Shown: piece after piece, positions 44,531-54,106 of the stretch
How positions within the stretch are numbered: the first letter of the stretch is position 1
Layout of the letters: every line of letters starts with the position of its first letter
Source: Rikenellaceae bacterium
Lineage (GTDB): Bacteria > Bacteroidota > Bacteroidia > Bacteroidales > Rikenellaceae
Assembly: GCA_009783565.1 (NCBI GenBank)
Contig: WRDF01000008.1
Location: forward strand, 1-64,000
Length of the DNA stretch: 64,000 nt
Reading direction: 5' to 3'
Notes under the pieces: generated by a model
What the model was told of the DNA's origin: nothing
The model's input: only the letters and a program-made list of their open reading frames with translations
Database searches by the model: none
Position numbers and translations under genes: made by a program

Positions 44531-47374
44531 ATGAAGCGAATATTTTTCGGAATGATACTTTTTCTGGGCTTGCTGCTGACCGCGGGATGCTCCAAGGAGA
44601 AGTTTGTTCAAGGCGAAGATGATACCGGTAATGGTACAACAACGCTGTCGCTTACGTTTTCGACCTCCCGCAGTGGCGGCGAGTATTCCGAAGGAGCGCT
44701 CAGTTCATTGCGCGTGATCATTTTCAGAAGTAATTCTTCCGGAGTGACAGGGCCGCTTGTGCTTAATAAAAAAATACTTCCCGCATCGCCGAACGCCGAG
44801 GTTATCGAAGTCAGCGAGATCGTCCCTGCGGGCTATCTGAATATATATCTTGTCGGGAACGAGTCGGACGACATGGGTCTGGCCGGCATAACGAACCCTT
44901 CTGCGCTGAACGCCATAATGGTCGATTATGCGAATAACTATGTTGCCGATGGCTTTATGAACGCTCCTTTCCCGATGTACTCTTCATATCGGGCGGTACT
45001 TGTCAATACCAGTCAGGTTGTCTCCCATCCGGAAGCGATAGTGAGCGGCGGCACCACTACTTTCGAAATAGAGCGGGCCGTTGCTAAGCTGACTGTTCAG
45101 TTGGATTGCAATTTTTCGGACCTGAACAATCTGGCGATTACGCTCGATTCGGCGAGGGTTGTAAGTATGCCTTTGAATCCCCGTCTTTTAACCAGGGAAT
45201 ATGGCGGACTGAATGCGGCGGACTATTTCTCGTCGGACGGGATGCCGTTAGCGGGCAAGTTGCAGATGAAAGCGGGCAACTCCGGATTCCAGACCATTGC
45301 AGGCGATCCGGATAAGGCGATAGTGTTCTACATGCCCGAACATATTCTGAATCGCACGGACCATCATAACTTCACCTATCTCGAACTTAAAGGGCACATG
45401 ACCGGCAGACCGTCGGCCGAGCTTATCTACCGCATTCCGCTTGGAAACGGGCTGGGGATAGGTGTGAATACACCGAGTTTTCTGCGTGAGAACTTCGGCA
45501 GTGTGCATCCGTCCGACCTGACGATTACCCGCAACATGCACTACGACCTCAAAATAAGCATCAAAAGCCTCGGCGAGATGGATGAGATAGAGGTGGATGC
45601 GGTTGTCAAGCCGTGGGTCGAGGTCGATGTGGATGGTTCGATGAACGCGCCATATCTGAATGTTTCGACCGTTTCGACCGCAGTGAACGGTATTTCTACC
45701 GTACAGCGCGTCTATTTCTGGACGAACCAGCGCAATCCCGTTATGGTGGAAGAAACGGGTAAGGTAGGCACGACTGCAGGAGCGAACTTTACGGTCGATA
45801 ATATCTTTACATCGCTCTCAGGCGGTATGGCGGCCACGAACTTCCATTTCAATTCTGCTACGGGCACAGGATATTTTGATGTTACTATCAATCCGAATAA
45901 TTCCCCGTTCGGCCCGACGCGCTTTTTGATTTACCTCAGAGTAGGCAGTCTGCGTCGGGAGATCGAGATCAATGCAAATTACAGTTTTGATTTCGTGCCG
46001 GGCGCTATATGGCTGTCGCCCACTCCGGGTAACGCTTCGAGAACGATTCAGGTAACGAGCACCGAACCCTGGGTACTTGTGGCCCAGCCTCCCAATGCCG
46101 TGGTATCGCCCACGAGCGGCGGTGCAGGAGTTACCAATATCACCGTATCGCTCCCGACGGGCCACGAGCCGATTATCTACGCCGGTTTATATACTTTCGA
46201 ATTGAGGCAACCGGTGTCGGGACTTACTTCTACCGTTACCGTAGACCGTTATCATATATATGACGATGAACTCCTGATCCCCAACAATCTGTTGACGGGT
46301 AACACTATCGCCTATACTCTGGATGTCGAGGGTGCATCGTGTGATTGGGTGCTTGTACCGGGCGAAACATCGACATGGTTCACCGTGACCAAAGAACCCA
46401 ACGGAGATATACGCTTTACAGCCGACCAGTCGCCCAATCAGGAAGTGCGAACCGGCTTCGTTACCGTTGCCCATGCCGACGATCCGGCCTATAAGATGAC
46501 TTTCCTGGTAGAACAGGACATTTTCTCCGATATTCCGCCGTTCCGCTTCTTTGTGATCAAGTTCACATGGATCAATAACGACGTGGATATTGCGTTCGAG
46601 TTCACGAACCATAACCACCCGTATCCGATTATTCCGTTCGCCTATGCACCCTATATTCCGGGCTCTGCTCACAAAGCTTTGGGTTGGGGTATGAACAGGA
46701 TGATCAACCTGAACGGCACTGCCAATGCTTCTACTCCTACTCAGACGCATGTGGCGGATCAAACGACCCTGGCAATGTGGGGTGGAGATGCGACCGGAGG
46801 GCAGGGTGAAACGGTGTTCTTCAAAGCGCCGCTGATCACTCCCGAATCGCGCCGGACCGATACCAGCGGCCTACCGCGCCACATTGAGATGAATATATAC
46901 GCCGGATGGTTCACCAGTTCCAGGGCCGGAAGTCCGGTGAAGTTGTCGATCTACACATACGAGGGAGGTGTTATGATGCAGCCTTCGAGTAATAATTCGA
47001 ATCCTACGCCTCCGGGCCATCAGGGGATATTCACCACCAACTTCTATAATGTGATCGAAGGGACTACACCTGTTATGTTGACAGGCCCCGATGCCTGGGA
47101 TCATATTAATCTGCCCGCTTCTATTGTGCATCGGGATATGATAGTTCCCGAAGTAGCCAGCAGCGTCCGCCGTGGAGATTACAGGAACATAACTCCGACA
47201 ACGGGCTATACGCACCTGGCGACCATCACATACGACCGCTACCGGCGTAGCGCAAGAATAGAATGGCGCGCACAGGAATATACAGGTCCTATTATTCTCC
47301 CGTTCAGCAATGATGTGCCGTCGTTAAGTCTGCAAGGGTTCGACATGACAGCGGAAGAAAAGCCGGCTTACTAA
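44531..47374 (+). CDS. Accessory fimbrial lipoprotein with BACON-like domains
   Basis: A 947-aa lipoprotein (signal ending LGLLLTAGC). Residues about 40-370 have Mfa-type strands (LSSLRVIIFRSNSSGVTG, YLNIYLVGNESDD), and FSTSRSGGEY might be a processing site. The middle has two BACON-like repeats (about 490-570 with TEPWVLVAQPP, about 580-670 with FVTVAHADDPAYKMTFLVEQ). The C-terminal 270 residues form an unassigned beta domain with few cysteines. By position it is an accessory or tip subunit of locus 2, comparable to P. gingivalis Mfa3-5 or FimC-E. It lacks the DPC modules of its neighbours. Confidence 0.7.
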   Translation: MKRIFFGMILFLGLLLTAGCSKEKFVQGEDDTGNGTTTLSLTFSTSRSGGEYSEGALSSLRVIIFRSNSSGVTGPLVLNKKILPASPNAEVIEVSEIVPAGYLNIYLVGNESDDMGLAGITNPSALNAIMVDYANNYVADGFMNAPFPMYSSYRAVLVNTSQVVSHPEAIVSGGTTTFEIERAVAKLTVQLDCNFSDLNNLAITLDSARVVSMPLNPRLLTREYGGLNAADYFSSDGMPLAGKLQMKAGNSGFQTIAGDPDKAIVFYMPEHILNRTDHHNFTYLELKGHMTGRPSAELIYRIPLGNGLGIGVNTPSFLRENFGSVHPSDLTITRNMHYDLKISIKSLGEMDEIEVDAVVKPWVEVDVDGSMNAPYLNVSTVSTAVNGISTVQRVYFWTNQRNPVMVEETGKVGTTAGANFTVDNIFTSLSGGMAATNFHFNSATGTGYFDVTINPNNSPFGPTRFLIYLRVGSLRREIEINANYSFDFVPGAIWLSPTPGNASRTIQVTSTEPWVLVAQPPNAVVSPTSGGAGVTNITVSLPTGHEPIIYAGLYTFELRQPVSGLTSTVTVDRYHIYDDELLIPNNLLTGNTIAYTLDVEGASCDWVLVPGETSTWFTVTKEPNGDIRFTADQSPNQEVRTGFVTVAHADDPAYKMTFLVEQDIFSDIPPFRFFVIKFTWINNDVDIAFEFTNHNHPYPIIPFAYAPYIPGSAHKALGWGMNRMINLNGTANASTPTQTHVADQTTLAMWGGDATGGQGETVFFKAPLITPESRRTDTSGLPRHIEMNIYAGWFTSSRAGSPVKLSIYTYEGGVMMQPSSNNSNPTPPGHQGIFTTNFYNVIEGTTPVMLTGPDAWDHINLPASIVHRDMIVPEVASSVRRGDYRNITPTTGYTHLATITYDRYRRSARIEWRAQEYTGPIILPFSNDVPSLSLQGFDMTAEEKPAY

Positions 47375-47425
47375 GTAAGTGTCTGTTCAGGACGCAAATA
47401 GAAAGAAAATTGTAAATTTCGAGTT

Positions 47426-50400
47426 ATGCGAAATAATATGTTTTTAAGGTATGCAAAATCGGCATTTATGCCGGTCCTTCTTGCGGCGGCGCTATTTGCC
47501 GGCTGTACGCAGGAGCATATTCTTTCGGATTTCCCAGGCGGCAAAGACGGCGGAGACGACAAGCCGGGTGGAGCTACGACGGTCAGATTCCGCCTGGCGG
47601 TCCCGGAAATGGAAATCGCCGACACACGCTCGTCCGGAGTCAATGAATTTATCGTTATGGCTTTCGATGCGAGCGGCAATATGACCGACGCACCACATGC
47701 GGCGACCATCGAAAATGCCGGAACACCTGCCGAGACATATTTCACAGCATCGCTGGAAGCAACGACCGATCCGCGAAGAATAGTTATAGTAGTAAACTCA
47801 TCGGCCGTGCTGAACAGTTACCTGTTGAACGCCGCCGCCGGATTCCCCAACGGTACGTGGAAAATAAAGGGTGAAGTCCCCGCAGGCAGCGAGACACAAC
47901 TGAGCCACCTGAGAGCTAACCTGAGAACACCAAGCCTGCAAATGCAGTTAATCGGCTCGCACACATATATCGTGCAGCATCCCGATCCTGCGACGATGCC
48001 CGCAGCTATGTCGGGCGAGGTTCTGCTGGCGGACGGCATACACGGGGGCATGGTAGTCACTGACATTGTCGGAGGCGTTCCGCAGCCCGTGCAGCTCGTC
48101 AGAGCAGCGGCCAGGTTCACCGTCGGAGCGGTAAATATAGCTCCTATATCGACCGACTTCAAGATATTAGGCGCTTCGCTGGGCAATGCGCCGCAAAGCA
48201 GTCTGATACTTCCGCAGGCAGGGATGCCGGCGGCTACAATGATATACAATTATGCTCACGGAAGTTCTACCAATGAGGGGACCGGATATGTACCGTTAGT
48301 CGGAGCGATTGACAATTTCACCTCCGAACCTCTGTATGGCTACGAGGACAACGCGGCAAATTCTGCGGATAATACTTTCGTAATACTAAAAGCCGAATAT
48401 AAGGGCAGGCCGGGATACTACCGCATCAATCTGATAGATGCCAGTGACGATCCGATCAAGGTGATGCGCAATATGTGGTACAAGATCACGATCACAAGGG
48501 TCTTGCATCATGGCTATTCCACCCTTGCCGAAGCGGTCGCGAACAAAGCATCCAATCTGGAATTTGTAATTACGGCGACCGTTCCGAATACGAATGTGAA
48601 CGACGATGCGCACGACATTGTCAGCAACGGCGAATATTTCCTCGGTCTCTCGAACTCGACGTTCATAGCATACAGCAACGATAGCGGCGCTTCGGGCAAT
48701 ATGGTAGTTGCCACGCTTACCCATAACGCTCCGGCTTCGGTCACCACTGCATCGATCTCAGTCGAGGGGAGCGGGCTTTCGCTGGTTTTGCCTGCCTCAG
48801 GGGTTTTCAACCCCGCTACCGAAAAAGTGGTGGAGATCGTCGTGAACATGACCTCTGCTTTTAGCTACAACATGCAAGGAAAAATCACCGTAAATCTGGG
48901 TAACCTGACACAGGAGATAGCCGTCATTCGCCGTCCGCAGCTGCCGTCATCCGACGGGGTTATAAGCGACTTTGCAACGGGGGCTTGCGCTACGGCTGTT
49001 CCGGCCACGCTTTCGACTTCGCCGTGGCTGCGCTTTTCGGCCGCGTCCGACGGTTCGGATTCCGCCGGCGAACTTCACAATCCCGCAGGAAATATCTATG
49101 TGGTGTATGATACAAATTGGAGACTTGTTGATCGCAATACGGATGTTTACATTGCCCAGAACAACGATAACGGACGTATCAAAGTCAATTTCCGTCAGTC
49201 TCTTCCTCCTCCGACATACCCTGCTTTTCCGGGAGTTATAGGTTTCGATCCGGTGACGAAAAGACTGACCATCGACGGTACGGGAGACATGATCTATTTC
49301 AAGTACGGTGGTATCATCGGTATGTTTGCGGGCAGTAACGGCAATGCATGGGCGACCGACGGGAGCCATGTTGTGTTCAACCCGACCGATATTACCGGGT
49401 TTTTGAATTACGAGACATCTTTCCCGAAAACGGCGGGACAGGCAGGGCCCAATACTACTGTAGGGAATGTTAACATAGACGCCGCTTTCCACAGCGTCGT
49501 GCTTAATGTGCAGAATGGCAACGGCGATCCGTGTCGGTTCGTCGGCATGACCGCCGATGAGGTCAAGACTGCGCTTGCGGGGGGCGGTGTTCCGGACAAC
49601 GGAATGTGGAGATTGCCTACGGATGCCGAAAATGCCGGTTTCACTCTTGCCACATCTTCGCCTGCGTCCCGTGCCGCAACGGGCGTCAATAATTCGGGTG
49701 AAGTGAAAAACGGTCGTACTTTTACCGCGATGCCGGCCCAAACCGCAACGCCGGATAATCCTGCCGGCTGGGACTTCCTGCCTTTCGGAGGGGCACGCAA
49801 TGCCGGTAACGGGCCGGTATACGGTCAGGACGTGACCGGTTTCTACTGGTCGCCTACGGCCAGTTCTAATATGGGCCAGTTCTTTTCATTTGCTGCGGGC
49901 ACGGTATCGTCGGTCGCCTTTACGGTCCAGTCATTGGGCATGAGCGTACGTTGCGTTTACGATCCTGTTACTGCTCCTCAGAGCTATCCTGCTTTCCCGG
50001 GGGTTATCGGTTACGATCCGGTGACGGAAAGATTGACCATCGACGGTACGGGGGTTATGGTTTATTTCAAGTATGGCGGTATCATCGCCACGTATTCAGG
50101 CAGTAACGACAATACATGGGCGGCCGACGGAAGCAATGTCGCGTTCGATCCTACGGATATTACCAACTTTTCGAATTACAGGTTTTCTTTCCCGAAAACA
50201 TCGGGGCAGGCAGGGGCCAATTCTTCGGTAGGGAACGCTGCCATAGATGCTGTTTTCCACAGCACTGTGGCCAATGCCCTTAACGGTAACGGCGACCCGT
50301 GCCGGTTCGTCGGCATGACCGCCGCCGAGGTCAAGGCGGCTCTTACCGGCGGAAGTCCCGTTGTTCCCGACAATGCCACATGGAGGCTGCCTACGAACGA

Positions 50401-52627
50401 TGAGAATGCAAGTTTCACCGCTGTTGCGTCTTCTCCCGCAACGATAAACGGTAAGGCCGGTCGTATTTTTGCCGCTATGCCTGCCCAGGCCGGCAATCCG
50501 GCATGGGACTTCCTGCCCTTTGCAGGCCATCGTGCAACAATACCCGGCACGGTCACCGATCAGGACGACGGTGGTTATTACTGGTCGTCTACACCCATGT
50601 CTTCTACTAACAGTTGGCATTTGCACTTCACTTCGGGCACGGTTAATCCGACTTTTAGTGCAGGCCAGACAATGGGTGCAAGCGTGCGTTGTGTCCATCA
50701 ATCTCCTCCTTTTAGCGATGGCGCCGATCTGTTGTATTTCGATGGTGATGTTTTGCGTGTCGGCAAATGGGCGAACCAGGTCAATTCGACCAACTTGGCC
50801 TTATTCCAGTTCGGCAGCACTATCGGCTTCCTGAATGGTAACGCATGGACTTGGGACCAAGTTCGGTTCAACACGACCGCTACAAATACCACTTTCTCGA
50901 CATATAGTATTATTCCGCGTTACAACGCTTGGAATACCACTGTTGCTAATTCCCCGACGACTTCCAGCGCCGCTTACCATCATGGCGCTAATGTCCGCCA
51001 AGGCAGGGGCGACCCGTGTATGTTGGTCGGTCTGTCGGCCGCGGCGCTCAGGACCATGACTCCCGCTCAGATAGATGCATATAACAGTGGTTGGCGTACG
51101 CCAACCGCAAGAGAGAATGCCCTCTACGTCGGCGGTCCTAACGCCGCTGCTTGGCAGGCCGGTAACGCCGCTTACGCTTACTCTAACAGTACCAACGGTT
51201 TTTGGGTAGGCGCTGGCCACGTCCTTAATCCTACTCCTCCTGCCGGTGTAAAGTGGGCCGGCGGTTGGTTACCCGTTCTGACTCCTAACAGCCCTATCGT
51301 AAATTCTAATAACGGCACGTTCTTACCCGCTGCCGGGAATCGCAATTCCGCCGGCACTGTAACCAATCAGAATCTGTGGGCGTATTATTGGTCGAATACT
51401 CCGATCAGTAGCGCCAATGGATACTATCTGCAATTTGCCGATACTTCAATATCCCCGGTCACCAATATCGCTTATGGCGCCGGGAACGCGATACGCTGTA
51501 TCCGTCCGCCGGTCATGGTGTTTCCCGGTAATGTGGCTCTGCTGGCCGCGGCGCATAATCCCGCAACACAGACCATTACCGTGACGACACAGGATGCCAA
51601 TGGCTATCCTGCCCCGACGCAAAGCTGGACGCTCACTTCGTCCGATCCTTGGCTAACGCTCTCGACCAACCCATCGGGCGCTGGGGCCGGTTCGAGCGTC
51701 AGCGGAACAGGCGCGCAGACCGTTTACATTGTAGTCACGGCGAATACCGGAAATGCAGAGCGGCGTGCCATGATCTATCTGGGCGCGGCGAGTCCTTCGA
51801 ATATAGTCTCGACAGTCACTCAGTTTCCGGCCGAATACGCTGATCTTCTCTACTTTGATGGCGATGTTCTGCGTGTTGGCCGTTGGGGTAACGAGGTCAA
51901 TTCGACCAATTTGGCTCACTTCCAGTTCGGCAGTACTATCGGCTTTCTGAATGGTAACGTATGGGATTCCTCAGAAGTTCGGTTCAATACAACCGCTATT
52001 AATATGTCTTACTGGGATTATGGTCTTATCCCGAGATACAATGCTTGGAGTGGTACTATTGCCAATTCTCCGCTGACCTCCGACCCTTCTTACCATTTTG
52101 GCAATAATGTCCTTAACGGTCGGGGCGATCCTTGTCAGTTGGTAGGTCTGTCGGCCGCCGCGATCAGAGATATGAGTGCGTCCCAGATAGATGCGCATTT
52201 CAGTGGCTGGCGTATGCCCACTGCCAAAGAGAATGCCCATTTCGTTGGTGGTCCTAACGCCGCTGCTTGGCAGCCCGGTAACGCCGCTTACAATTACTCT
52301 AACAGTATTTATGGTTTATGGACAGCCAGTTCGAACCCGGATACTCCTGTTCCTCCGACCGGTGTAACGTGGGGTGGCGGTTGGGTCCCTGTATTGACTC
52401 CTGCCAGCCCTACCGTAAATATTGCTACCGGTACATTCTTCCCCGCTGCCGGTAACCGTAACGCTACTGGATCAGTGATTAATCAGGGTGTCGTCGGGGC
52501 CTATTGGTCAAATACGCCACAAAGTAGCGGCGCTGGGTACTTCCTGAATGTCAACAGTAGCAATGTGAATCCGGTCGACGCTTCCGCTTACACTGGCGGG
52601 TTACCGGTCCGCTGTGTCAACCGATAA
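47426..52627 (+). CDS. Giant modular pilus tip-type lipoprotein C, four lectin-like modules
   Basis: The 1733-aa lipoprotein (signal ending LAAALFAGC, Cys at 27) has a fimbrillin-like N-terminal domain with the site ADTRSSG and a beta domain near 400-505. Modules 1 and 2 (about 602-847 and 857-1092) begin GVIG(F/Y)DPVT and carry NGNGDPC. Modules 3 and 4 (about 1099-1361 and 1472-1733) begin DLLYFDGDVLRVG and carry GRGDPC. A BACON-like domain separates 3 from 4. All modules end RC[VI]. Modules 3 and 4 and the BACON unit are very similar to parts of protein B in locus 1, also at DNA level. An alternative start is the ATG at 47438. Confidence 0.77.
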   Translation: MRNNMFLRYAKSAFMPVLLAAALFAGCTQEHILSDFPGGKDGGDDKPGGATTVRFRLAVPEMEIADTRSSGVNEFIVMAFDASGNMTDAPHAATIENAGTPAETYFTASLEATTDPRRIVIVVNSSAVLNSYLLNAAAGFPNGTWKIKGEVPAGSETQLSHLRANLRTPSLQMQLIGSHTYIVQHPDPATMPAAMSGEVLLADGIHGGMVVTDIVGGVPQPVQLVRAAARFTVGAVNIAPISTDFKILGASLGNAPQSSLILPQAGMPAATMIYNYAHGSSTNEGTGYVPLVGAIDNFTSEPLYGYEDNAANSADNTFVILKAEYKGRPGYYRINLIDASDDPIKVMRNMWYKITITRVLHHGYSTLAEAVANKASNLEFVITATVPNTNVNDDAHDIVSNGEYFLGLSNSTFIAYSNDSGASGNMVVATLTHNAPASVTTASISVEGSGLSLVLPASGVFNPATEKVVEIVVNMTSAFSYNMQGKITVNLGNLTQEIAVIRRPQLPSSDGVISDFATGACATAVPATLSTSPWLRFSAASDGSDSAGELHNPAGNIYVVYDTNWRLVDRNTDVYIAQNNDNGRIKVNFRQSLPPPTYPAFPGVIGFDPVTKRLTIDGTGDMIYFKYGGIIGMFAGSNGNAWATDGSHVVFNPTDITGFLNYETSFPKTAGQAGPNTTVGNVNIDAAFHSVVLNVQNGNGDPCRFVGMTADEVKTALAGGGVPDNGMWRLPTDAENAGFTLATSSPASRAATGVNNSGEVKNGRTFTAMPAQTATPDNPAGWDFLPFGGARNAGNGPVYGQDVTGFYWSPTASSNMGQFFSFAAGTVSSVAFTVQSLGMSVRCVYDPVTAPQSYPAFPGVIGYDPVTERLTIDGTGVMVYFKYGGIIATYSGSNDNTWAADGSNVAFDPTDITNFSNYRFSFPKTSGQAGANSSVGNAAIDAVFHSTVANALNGNGDPCRFVGMTAAEVKAALTGGSPVVPDNATWRLPTNDENASFTAVASSPATINGKAGRIFAAMPAQAGNPAWDFLPFAGHRATIPGTVTDQDDGGYYWSSTPMSSTNSWHLHFTSGTVNPTFSAGQTMGASVRCVHQSPPFSDGADLLYFDGDVLRVGKWANQVNSTNLALFQFGSTIGFLNGNAWTWDQVRFNTTATNTTFSTYSIIPRYNAWNTTVANSPTTSSAAYHHGANVRQGRGDPCMLVGLSAAALRTMTPAQIDAYNSGWRTPTARENALYVGGPNAAAWQAGNAAYAYSNSTNGFWVGAGHVLNPTPPAGVKWAGGWLPVLTPNSPIVNSNNGTFLPAAGNRNSAGTVTNQNLWAYYWSNTPISSANGYYLQFADTSISPVTNIAYGAGNAIRCIRPPVMVFPGNVALLAAAHNPATQTITVTTQDANGYPAPTQSWTLTSSDPWLTLSTNPSGAGAGSSVSGTGAQTVYIVVTANTGNAERRAMIYLGAASPSNIVSTVTQFPAEYADLLYFDGDVLRVGRWGNEVNSTNLAHFQFGSTIGFLNGNVWDSSEVRFNTTAINMSYWDYGLIPRYNAWSGTIANSPLTSDPSYHFGNNVLNGRGDPCQLVGLSAAAIRDMSASQIDAHFSGWRMPTAKENAHFVGGPNAAAWQPGNAAYNYSNSIYGLWTASSNPDTPVPPTGVTWGGGWVPVLTPASPTVNIATGTFFPAAGNRNATGSVINQGVVGAYWSNTPQSSGAGYFLNVNSSNVNPVDASAYTGGLPVRCVNR

Positions 52628-52656
52628 AAAGAGGGGGCTTTGTTTATACCGCCTGT

Positions 52657-53208
52657 TTACTCAAAGCCTTTTTTCAGCTCATCGATATTTTCCCGCACCA
52701 TCTCGTCGAGCATTACGACGACTTGCGGCAGTCCGAGCGGCAGGCCATCCAGCGCCTCTTTTACCTCGCGCGTATCGAAACGATATTCGCGGTCGTTGTA
52801 GATATAGTTCAAGATAAATTCGGTCGACGGGTGGCCGGTCGCGGTAAGGATAAAGCTGTTGGCGAGAGCGCCCAGCGGCGGTCGGTCGATATGCGACAGG
52901 CTGAACTTTGCCTCTACTGTCGTTCCCACGCCAGGTGTCGAACTGACGCTTAAAGACCCTCCGCTCTGCTCGGCCGTCTGACGGAAGAGCGGTATGCCCA
53001 TCCCTACCTTGCGTGTGGTGCGCGATGTGAAGAACGGATCGGCGAGCCGTGTGACCTGCTCCGCCGTCATCCCGCGGCCGTTGTCTTCGATGACGATGCG
53101 CAGACGGTCGGCCGCCGTATTCTCCTCTACCGTAAGCGTAACGAGCGTCGCCCCGGCGACAATCGAATTTTGAAGTATGTCTATAATGTGAAGCGAGAGG
53201 TCGTTCAT
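52657..53208 (-). CDS. HATPase domain protein (histidine kinase/anti-sigma-like ATPase)
   Basis: The 183-aa cytoplasmic protein has the GHKL ATP-binding fold: the N-box IIDILQNSIVAGATLVTL, the G1 box IEDNGRGM, and the G2 box VGMGIPLFRQTAEQSGGSL. It has no histidine phospho-acceptor domain. In many anaerobes such ATPases lie with a PHP protein beside genes of electron-bifurcating [FeFe] hydrogenases. Here it follows the PHP gene after 25 bases. The C-terminal 70 residues are unassigned. Confidence 0.82.
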   Translation of the reverse strand: MNDLSLHIIDILQNSIVAGATLVTLTVEENTAADRLRIVIEDNGRGMTAEQVTRLADPFFTSRTTRKVGMGIPLFRQTAEQSGGSLSVSSTPGVGTTVEAKFSLSHIDRPPLGALANSFILTATGHPSTEFILNYIYNDREYRFDTREVKEALDGLPLGLPQVVVMLDEMVRENIDELKKGFE

Positions 53209-53233
53209 GTTCAGGGATTTTTGCGAGTCGCTG

Positions 53234-53950
53234 CTACGCGTGTTTGGTCAATGCGTTTTTTATCTTCTCGAACGTAGGTTCGTCGTCTATCGCGAGTTCT
53301 GTCGTGGCGCGCCACAGATCGTCGGGATAATGCGCGTCGGACGAGCGCACGAACCGCCGTCCTTTAAGATAGGGGTGCGCTCCAAGGAACTGTTCTTCGT
53401 CGCATCGCGGCGAAAGTTCGAAAGCATCGGCGCGCAACTTCGGCGGCACGAACCCCAGCTGGCTCACCAGCGAGTCTTTACCTTTGTCCACGTGCGCCGG
53501 AATGAAAATCCCGCCCAGCCCGTGCACGAACGCCTCGACCTCGTCCACCGTCTTGTTTATAGCGCCGATGAGCAGCGCCTCTTCTTCATACAGCACCTGC
53601 TCGTTCTCATCCACGACAAGTTGATAGCCAAAGAAATCGGGACGGTTCGGGACGCGTACGAGGTTTTCGTCGAGAAACGCCTGTAAACGGGCGAGATTTT
53701 CTTCGCCATCGACGAATGCCAGCACGTGCACCTCCTCGCGCGTGGTGATCTCTGCGCCGCCCATTACGAAAACACCGCCCGCCTCTTTGGCCGCCCGCAT
53801 CACTCCCGCACACTGTCGCGTCGAATTGTGGTCCGTAATACCCACGATGCCGACCCCCGCGCGGCGTGCACTTTGCACGATCGCCGTCGGGGTCATCTCC
53901 AAGTCGCCGCACGGAGATAACACCGTATGTATATGCAGGTCGGCTTTCAT
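53234..53950 (-). CDS. PHP domain metal-dependent phosphoesterase
   Basis: The 238-aa protein has the PHP motifs: I MKADLHIHTVLSPCGD, II ITDHNST, III HVDKGKDS and IV SSDAHY. These bind two or three metal ions for phosphoester hydrolysis. The substrate is unknown. Proteins of this exact type recur in [FeFe]-hydrogenase operons together with the HATPase that follows here, so a link to hydrogenase regulation or maturation is likely. hydF is elsewhere in the window (4453). Confidence 0.87.
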   Translation of the reverse strand: MKADLHIHTVLSPCGDLEMTPTAIVQSARRAGVGIVGITDHNSTRQCAGVMRAAKEAGGVFVMGGAEITTREEVHVLAFVDGEENLARLQAFLDENLVRVPNRPDFFGYQLVVDENEQVLYEEEALLIGAINKTVDEVEAFVHGLGGIFIPAHVDKGKDSLVSQLGFVPPKLRADAFELSPRCDEEQFLGAHPYLKGRRFVRSSDAHYPDDLWRATTELAIDDEPTFEKIKNALTKHA

Positions 53951-53967
53951 ATATTATTTCCAACTTT

Positions 53968-54079
53968 GTCATTCCGAACGTTCCGCAGGAACGGAGGAAT
54001 CTATCGCTAGTTTATAAATTCAAAGACAGACGAGCGATAGATCCCTCGTCGCGCGTATCGCGCTCGCTCGGGATGACAG
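53968..54079. repeat. Dispersed palindromic repeat, copy 3
   Basis: A full copy. The left arm GTCATTCCGAACG leads to the hairpin TTCCGCAGGAA, core GGAGGAATCTATCG, and a loop TTTATAAATTCAAAGACAGA that is the reverse complement of the loop in copy 2. A degenerate right core (CGATAGATCCCTCG) and arm GGGATGACAG close it. The right inner hairpin is GCGCGTATCGCGC. Confidence 0.85.
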
Positions 54080-54106
54080 GTTGCTACGTTAAGTCGTAGC
54101 AACCTG

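Noticed and set aside
49230-52600. CRISPR-like or tandem DNA repeat array
   Set aside because: The repeats are ~700-800-bp protein modules in one long reading frame, not short spaced repeats. No CRISPR array was seen in the window.
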